NCBI GenBank assembly: GCA_017416665.1
Contig: JAFQBO010000213.1
Span: forward strand, 1 to 7,345
Reading direction: 5' to 3'
DNA from: Oscillospiraceae bacterium
Lineage (GTDB): Bacteria > Bacillota > Clostridia > Oscillospirales > Ruminococcaceae
Length of the DNA: 7,345 bases
Part shown: piece by piece, positions 1-4,502 of the stretch
Layout: the number at the start of each line of letters is the position of its first letter
Position numbering within the stretch: position 1 is the first letter of the stretch
The notes under the pieces: generated by a model
Told to the model about the DNA's origin: nothing
What the model saw: the letters and a program-made list of their open reading frames with translations, nothing else
The model's database searches: none
Position numbers and translations under genes: made by a program

Positions 1-786
1 AACACGACGGTTCTGACTCATGCCCTCTTCCGTATCATTCGGAGCAATCGGATAGTCGTTTCCGAGACCGATAGGATACAGCTTTGTTGATGCGATCTTG
101 TGGGTTCTTTCAAGATGGTTTGAAATAGTACCCGCACGTTCTGATGAAAGAAGTCTTTCGTCAACGATTGAACCCGGCGCATCGGCAGTATGTCCCTTAA
201 TGATGATCATAGCAATATCATCATCTACTTCAACAAGACATTCTCCGAGGAAGTTGATAATTTCATCACTGCCTTCCTTTAATGATGCCTCATCAGGATT
301 AAATAGAACGTCGTTTGAAAACTGAATATAAATATTTTTATCCGTTTTACCGTTACCAATTGCTATATTTTCAGTAGCACTTTCGTCCGGATTAACATTA
401 GCCTTTGTATCTGATGCTTCACCCTGCTTTACAGAAATACTATCCTGCATATTGTTTTCCTGGATAAACTGCTGAATAGCGATATAGAGATCGTCCATTT
501 CCGTGCTGACAAGTTCACCAGGAGTTTCGCCGAGATTAAGACCTGAGTTTGTATTGTCAAGTGGGTCTTCACCTGAATTTATCATATCAGGTGTAATGAC
601 GATCTGATCCACTTGCTGCGAGCCAAATCGGTTATTAAACGCCTTTACCAGTTCAGACCATTTATCCTCAGCAACCGATGCCATAGAGTAAAGCATTACA
701 AAGAATGTCAGAAGCAGTGTTACCATATCACCATAAGTATCCATCCAGCTTCCGCCGCCGCCCTCATCCTGCTTTTTTTTAGCCAA
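1..786 (-). CDS. motB: MotB flagellar motor stator protein, C-terminus cut by the window edge
   Basis: MotB anchors the stator to peptidoglycan and carries the ion-binding aspartate. The visible 262 codons read through to the left edge without a stop. The start is TTG: the in-frame sequence before it is TGA-ACT-GAT-TTG, so no ATG or GTG start is available, and the next in-frame Met (residue 15) would cut into the conserved segment. A GGGAG site at 796-800 lies nine bases upstream. The N-terminus is short and basic (AKKKQDEGGGG). One membrane segment at about residues 18-36 contains TYGDMVTLLLTFFVML, with Asp20 as the expected ion-carrying residue. After a linker rich in Asp, Asn and Thr, an OmpA-like peptidoglycan-binding domain starts near residue 145. 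It includes IIIKGHTAD, LLSSERAG and the final MSQNRRV. Perhaps only a few to some tens of residues are missing. Confidence 0.95.
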   Translation of the reverse strand, partial: MAKKKQDEGGGGSWMDTYGDMVTLLLTFFVMLYSMASVAEDKWSELVKAFNNRFGSQQVDQIVITPDMINSGEDPLDNTNSGLNLGETPGELVSTEMDDLYIAIQQFIQENNMQDSISVKQGEASDTKANVNPDESATENIAIGNGKTDKNIYIQFSNDVLFNPDEASLKEGSDEIINFLGECLVEVDDDIAMIIIKGHTADAPGSIVDERLLSSERAGTISNHLERTHKIASTKLYPIGLGNDYPIAPNDTEEGMSQNRRV

Positions 787-795
787 ATCAGTTCA

Positions 796-800
796 CTCCC
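796..800 (-). promoter_or_regulatory. motB ribosome binding site, supports a TTG start
   Basis: The minus strand reads GGGAG followed by nine bases and then TTG at 784-786. The stop codon TGA at 793-795 is in frame only three codons before the TTG, so this site can serve no other in-frame start. It lies in the 20-base gap after the motA stop, which fits coupled translation of the two stator subunits. Confidence 0.75.
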
Positions 801-806
801 TATTTC

Positions 807-1607
807 TTATTTTTTTGTGCTGTCTTTAAGTTCACCCTTAAGTGAAGATACAGGCAGTAAACGAGTAAGCTTTTCCTGAATAAAGTTCGGATTGTCACCG
901 TCCTGAATTGCCTGAACACCCTCTGCAATAATCATTTTACAGAGATATTCTTCATTATGTCTTTCCTTAAGCTTTCTTGCGATAGGCTTAAAAAAGAGGT
1001 TTGCGAGAATAGTACCGTAGAATGTTGTAATAAGAGCAACTGCCATACTTGCAGCAAGAGCCGCCTGGTCTGAAAGGTTTGCAAGAAGATTGATAAGACC
1101 GATAAGAGTACCAATCATACCAAACGCAGGAGCATATTCTGCCATCTGAAGGTAGAAAGCCTGATCCTGATTATGTCTGTCATCCATGTAGTCAAGCTCA
1201 TTATTTAAAAGTGCCTTAACCTTTTCCGGTTCAACCGAGTCAACAACAAGCAGAAGTGAGTTCTTAAGGAACTTGTCCTCAACCTGATTCAGCTTGTCTT
1301 CAAGTGCCAGAAGACCGTTGATTCTTGCTTCCTTGGCAAAAAATACAATCTGCTCGATATAGCTCTGCGGATTATACTTTTTAGGAAGAAGTACAATTTT
1401 CATATGCTTTGGAATTTTTGCAAGACTCTTTGCCGGGAATGAAATCATTGTAGCGGCGATAGTACCACCGATAACGATCATAATTGAAGGCAAATCATAA
1501 AACTGTATAAGATTTCCGGGTGTAATAGAGAAATCTGCATTGAGCATAATTGACAGGAGTACGAAACCAATACCAAAGATGTACCCCAGCAGTGACATTA
1601 AATCCAT
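807..1607 (-). CDS. motA: MotA flagellar motor stator protein
   Basis: MotA is the membrane subunit of the stator that, with MotB, couples ion flow to torque on the rotor. The 266 residues give four membrane segments, at about 4-22, 39-57, 157-178 and 185-206. A large cytoplasmic loop lies between the second and third. In that loop AKEARINGLLALEDKL carries Arg95 and Glu103, which align with the rotor-contacting Arg90 and Glu98 of E. coli MotA. The third and fourth segments hold the conserved prolines, Pro160 (YAPAFGMIGTLIGL) and Pro208 (ANLFFKPIARKL). The ATG at 1605-1607 has a GGGA-type site at 1617-1620, nine bases away, which favours it over the internal Met4. The stop is 20 bases before motB. 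Whether the ion is H+ or Na+ cannot be decided from this sequence alone. Confidence 0.95.
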   Translation of the reverse strand: MDLMSLLGYIFGIGFVLLSIMLNADFSITPGNLIQFYDLPSIMIVIGGTIAATMISFPAKSLAKIPKHMKIVLLPKKYNPQSYIEQIVFFAKEARINGLLALEDKLNQVEDKFLKNSLLLVVDSVEPEKVKALLNNELDYMDDRHNQDQAFYLQMAEYAPAFGMIGTLIGLINLLANLSDQAALAASMAVALITTFYGTILANLFFKPIARKLKERHNEEYLCKMIIAEGVQAIQDGDNPNFIQEKLTRLLPVSSLKGELKDSTKK

Positions 1608-1639
1608 AATATACGTCCCTTTCTAATATGGCTTTTTAA

Positions 1640-1822
1640 TCAGGCACGAACGCCCTTTTCAAAATTTTTTATTTCCCTTAAAACATATTCAAGCGGTTCC
1701 TTTACGATATATGTATTACCGTTTGAAAGCTTTATTGTTGTATCAGGATTTTCCTGAATTGTCTCAATAAGACGATGATTCAGAGCAAATTCCTGATCAT
1801 TGAGCTTTGTTAAAATTATCAT
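1640..1822 (-). CDS. flbD: FlbD/SwrD family flagellar protein
   Basis: This 60-residue protein has the FlbD family pattern across its whole length: MIILTKLNDQEFALNHRLIE, then PDTTIKLSNGNTYIVKE, then a closing helix (YVLREIKNF). It has no membrane segment or signal and should be a small cytoplasmic or membrane-associated protein. The B. subtilis member, SwrD (formerly YlzI), lies downstream of flgE and has been reported to support swarming by raising flagellar motor power. Placement directly before motA/motB fits a stator-related role here, though that is inference from the relative. The ATG at 1820-1822 has AAAGGA at 1829-1834, six bases upstream. Do not confuse it with the Caulobacter transcription factor that is also named FlbD. 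Confidence 0.92.
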   Translation of the reverse strand: MIILTKLNDQEFALNHRLIETIQENPDTTIKLSNGNTYIVKEPLEYVLREIKNFEKGVRA

Positions 1823-1859
1823 ATTTTATCCTTTGCAAAGCTAAATTTTAATTCAGACA

Positions 1860-1884
1860 ATGCCGCACAGACTCTGTACGGCAT
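1860..1884 (-). other. Stem-loop just downstream of flgE
   Basis: The arms 1860-1870 and 1874-1884 pair over 11 positions around a three-base loop. On the minus (transcribed) strand all pairs are Watson-Crick except one G-U; on the plus strand that pair would be a C-A mismatch. This favours a structure acting in the operon's RNA. The stem starts 17 bases after the flgE stop and ends 37 bases before the flbD ATG. The bases after it in the transcript are not a U-run, so it is not a standard rho-independent terminator. It may be an mRNA 3'-end stabiliser or a processing point that sets flgE apart from downstream genes. Confidence 0.6.
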
Positions 1885-1901
1885 GCCTGATTAAATCAAA
1901 T

Positions 1902-3482
1902 TTATCTCTTGAGGTTGATAAGTTCTTCAAGCATTGTATCTGAAACTGTGATAAGTCTTGAACAAGCCTGGAAGCCTCTCTGTGTTGTAATCATGTCTGC
2001 CATTTCCTGAGAAAGGTCAGTATTTGAAGTTTCAAGAGTACCGCCAAGGATTTCACCTGTACCTTCTGTACCTGCGATACATACCTGTGGTTCACCTGAG
2101 TTGAGTGATACTGCGAAATATGTATTACCTGCCTGTGAAAGACCTGCAGGGTTTGCGAATGTAGCGAGGTCAATACGACCGATTTCAAGGAGACCGAATG
2201 TTGCGTGTGTTGCTGTGATGATACCCTTGTCGTTGATTGAAATACCTGTAAGGTCAGCAACTGTCTGTTCGCCGCCTTCTGTACCACCGCTAAGGATGAA
2301 GTTACCCTGACCGAGACCTAAATGTGATGAAGGTTCACTAGGAGTCATGTTTACAGATCCTGTTAAGCTTGCAACATCGTATGCATTGATTGTGTTGAGG
2401 TTAGGATAGCTGATAACGAATGAGTCAGTTGAGTCTGTACCACCCTTCTTCATAACAACAGTACCTGCATTTGCAAGCTGTTCTTCTGTAAGGGTTGCAA
2501 TATAGTCGCCAACCTGAATTGTGAGTGTATTATTTGCTGTAAGTGAAAATCCCATAGGCTGGTTAGTTGCCATACCGCTGAAGTCATCGCCTACAGACTG
2601 TACTGAGAAGAATTCAGCAAGGTTTTCTGAAATTTCAACTGTACCTGAATTAACACCGAAGTCAGCGTTTACAAGTTCAGCACCTGTGAGTGGTTCAGCA
2701 AAAGCTGAAGGATTGTTCATGTTGATTGTGAAAATACCGCCCGGATGTTCAAGACCCTCGTTAGCTGACTTGATAGCGTTGTTCATTTCTGCATTAAGTT
2801 CAGCAAGATTTGAAAATGTTTCCTGTGAATTGAGAGTAACAACGATTGATGAGCTTGTAATTTCAGCCATTGCCTTCTGACCGATTGGAAGCTTTGTGCT
2901 TGCGGCAAAAACAATGTTTACATTACCGTTTTCTGTCTGGTTTGAAGCATTGATTGTGTAAGCAATACTGTTGATTGTATCAGTTGCAGAAGCAACAGCG
3001 GCATTTTCGTAAGGAAGGCTTACCTTGATTTTGTCTGAGCCTGCAGCCTGACCCTGCGGATTACCTGAAACACCGAGTACAAAGTTACCGTTTACGTCAA
3101 CTACGTTACCATCAGCGTCGATATCGAGCATACCTGCCTTTGTGTAGAAGATGTTACCGTCACCATCCATAACCTGAAGATAACCTTCACCTGCGATAGC
3201 AACGTCAAGTGTGTAGCCTGTTGTTGACATAACTGACTGTGAGTGATTAACGTCAACACTTCCGAGCTTTGCACCGTAACCGATTTCTGTTGGGTTTACA
3301 CCACCTGTTGTAGGTGTGGCAGCTGATGCACCTGTGTTTGTCTGATAGTAAACATCTCTGAATGTAGCTCTTGATGCCTTGTAACCGTATGTACTAACGT
3401 TTGAGATATTGTTACCGATAACGTCCATTCTGTCCTGATGTGTCATCATACCTGCAACGCCTGAATATAAAGATCTTACCAT
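1902..3482 (-). CDS. flgE: FlgE flagellar hook protein
   Basis: FlgE polymerises outside the cell into the curved hook that joins the basal body rod to the filament. The 526-residue protein has the N-terminal rod/hook motif at about residues 4-35 (SLYSGVAGMMTHQDRMD, then IGNNISNVSTYGYK). The conserved core at about residues 95-137 includes GEGYLQVMDGDGNIFYTKAG. A long variable, Asn/Thr/Ser-rich region forms the outer domains, and a C-terminal helix at about residues 480-526 ends SDTMLEELINLKR. There is no cleavable signal, as expected for a type III export substrate. Two cysteines occur, at about residues 468 and 507; the latter sits where many homologues have Asn or Ser. The ATG at 3480-3482 follows AGGAGG by eight bases. 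The neighbouring flgD and flbD favour FlgE over the related rod proteins FlgF/FlgG. Confidence 0.95.
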   Translation of the reverse strand: MVRSLYSGVAGMMTHQDRMDVIGNNISNVSTYGYKASRATFRDVYYQTNTGASAATPTTGGVNPTEIGYGAKLGSVDVNHSQSVMSTTGYTLDVAIAGEGYLQVMDGDGNIFYTKAGMLDIDADGNVVDVNGNFVLGVSGNPQGQAAGSDKIKVSLPYENAAVASATDTINSIAYTINASNQTENGNVNIVFAASTKLPIGQKAMAEITSSSIVVTLNSQETFSNLAELNAEMNNAIKSANEGLEHPGGIFTINMNNPSAFAEPLTGAELVNADFGVNSGTVEISENLAEFFSVQSVGDDFSGMATNQPMGFSLTANNTLTIQVGDYIATLTEEQLANAGTVVMKKGGTDSTDSFVISYPNLNTINAYDVASLTGSVNMTPSEPSSHLGLGQGNFILSGGTEGGEQTVADLTGISINDKGIITATHATFGLLEIGRIDLATFANPAGLSQAGNTYFAVSLNSGEPQVCIAGTEGTGEILGGTLETSNTDLSQEMADMITTQRGFQACSRLITVSDTMLEELINLKR

Positions 3483-3571
3483 AATTAAATCCTCCTGAAA
3501 TTTCCGAGGAACTGTGTGGCATACCGTCTGTCGTTCGGGTATACCGAAAGCTTCCGTAAAAGGTCCGGCTT
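3483..3571 (-). other. 89-base leader between the unknown protein gene and flgE
   Basis: This is the longest gap in the window and lies directly upstream of the hook gene. It ends in a strong Shine-Dalgarno, AGGAGG at 3491-3496, eight bases before the flgE ATG. Upstream there is a short inverted repeat at 3534-3548 (TTCGG, five-base loop, CCGAA). It also holds two near-identical nonamers on the minus strand, CGGTATACC (3538-3546) and CGGTATGCC (3518-3526), spaced 20 bases apart. I see no convincing sigma-28-type promoter and no terminator. The features may affect flgE mRNA folding or stability, but the stem is only five base pairs. Confidence 0.4.
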
Positions 3572-3961
3572 TTAAATAACTACAGTTCCGTCTATGTTTG
3601 TGAATACGTTTCCTGTCATTTCATCCTTGTTGACAGTTGTTATAACAGTGTTATTTTTAACACTGACTATGAAAGCCGCTTCATCGAGAAGGACAAGAGT
3701 ATCATTGAGTCCTTTTTCATCTGCGAGCCTTATAGCTTCATTAAGTCGTTCAAGATTGGATTGTGACAAATCAATATCACGTTCCATCACACGATTCATC
3801 GCATGTCTTGAAAAATTTACCCCTGTTGTATTATCTATCTGTTCCTGAAGAACGTCCTTAAAACTTCTGCAGGCTGTAGATTCGGCAACATCCTGAGGAG
3901 ACCTGTGAGGAATGCCCGTGGTTATAGGGGTCGATATTCGTTTAATATCAATATCGTTCAT
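3572..3961 (-). CDS. Conserved flagellar-operon protein of unknown function (TIGR02530-like)
   Basis: This 129-residue protein lies between flgD and flgE. Its C-terminal two-thirds (residues 49-129) match the small 'flagellar operon protein' family found in this position in many Firmicutes. The signature runs NFSRHAMNRVMERDIDLS, then a helix (LERLNEAIRLADEKG), then LVLLDEAAFIVSVKNNTVIT and a terminal NVFTNIDGTVVI. Residues 1-48 are poorly conserved and look disordered. There is no signal peptide or membrane segment. The family has no firmly established function. Its position suggests a role in hook assembly or export, for example as a chaperone or cap accessory, but that is inference. The ATG at 3959-3961 has a GGGAG site at 3971-3975, nine bases upstream. 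I know of no settled gene symbol for it. Confidence 0.88.
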   Translation of the reverse strand: MNDIDIKRISTPITTGIPHRSPQDVAESTACRSFKDVLQEQIDNTTGVNFSRHAMNRVMERDIDLSQSNLERLNEAIRLADEKGLNDTLVLLDEAAFIVSVKNNTVITTVNKDEMTGNVFTNIDGTVVI

Positions 3962-4001
3962 ACTGACAGACTCCCTTCTGTTAGATTAGTTGTTTAAGTG
4001 A

Positions 4002-4487
4002 TTAAAGCTCTTCAGCTTTTGGTGGTTCAGGCTGTGTGTTATCTGCCGATGTAGTATTATTGATAACAGTTACCTTATTATAATCATAAGGAACACCATT
4101 TACATAAATTTTGTACTCATCATCTTCGATAGTGATTTTTTCAACCTTACCTGTAACAGTTGTAACATCACCGCCGATTTCATTTTTAGACACTGTAACC
4201 TCACGACCGAGCATGTCAATAACATAGTTCTGCTTTGAGTACTGACAAAGATCCATCATTTCCTGCATTGTAGCAAACTGAGCCATCTGTGCAAGATACT
4301 GAGTATCATCAACAGGATTTGTGAAGTCCTGATTTGTAAGCTGATTTATCATCATATTGAAAAAATCGTTTACAGAGAGATCACTGTTGTTGTCACCGAA
4401 TACGGCATCATAGGTTTTACCTGTTGAGGCTGTACCGTTTAAAATGTCAAGATAATTTCTGTCTGACGCTGTTGGTGCTACCGGCAT
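4002..4487 (-). CDS. flgD: FlgD hook-capping (hook assembly) protein, short form
   Basis: FlgD is the cap at the tip of the growing hook that allows FlgE subunits to polymerise; it is exported and absent from the finished flagellum. The N-terminal export/capping region is clear at about residues 38-80: DFFNMMINQLTNQDFTNPVD followed by TQYLAQMAQFATMQEMMDL. This matches the family pattern of Phe-Leu, Gln-Leu-x-Asn-Gln-Asp, Asn-Pro-x-Asp and Gln-x-Ala-Gln-Phe. A beta-rich stretch at about residues 92-142 (MLGREVTVS ... KIYVNGVPYDYNKVTVI) fits a reduced Tudor-like domain. The 161 residues are short for the family (often about 220 or more), and no Fn3-like insert is evident. The tail is acidic and Pro-rich. 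An AGGAGG site at 4495-4500 lies seven bases before the ATG, immediately after the fliK stop. Confidence 0.93.
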   Translation of the reverse strand: MPVAPTASDRNYLDILNGTASTGKTYDAVFGDNNSDLSVNDFFNMMINQLTNQDFTNPVDDTQYLAQMAQFATMQEMMDLCQYSKQNYVIDMLGREVTVSKNEIGGDVTTVTGKVEKITIEDDEYKIYVNGVPYDYNKVTVINNTTSADNTQPEPPKAEEL

Positions 4488-4502
4488 GACTATACCTCCT
4501 TT

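Noticed and set aside
98..325. Plus-strand 75-codon frame opposite motB
   Set aside because: It lies opposite the conserved OmpA-like domain of MotB and is best explained as its shadow.
1860..1884. Rho-independent terminator after flgE
   Set aside because: The stem is good, but the following minus-strand bases are mixed (TGTCTGAATT) with no U-run, and flbD, motA and motB continue in the same direction.
2521..2880. Plus-strand frame of 119 codons opposite flgE
   Set aside because: It overlaps the hook gene on the other strand, has no ribosome binding site that I can see, and shows no recognisable family.
1902..3482. Spirochete-style lysinoalanine cross-linking of FlgE
   Set aside because: In Treponema the cross-link cysteine lies in an outer domain near residue 178. 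Here both cysteines are near the C-terminus, so the known chemistry cannot be inferred.
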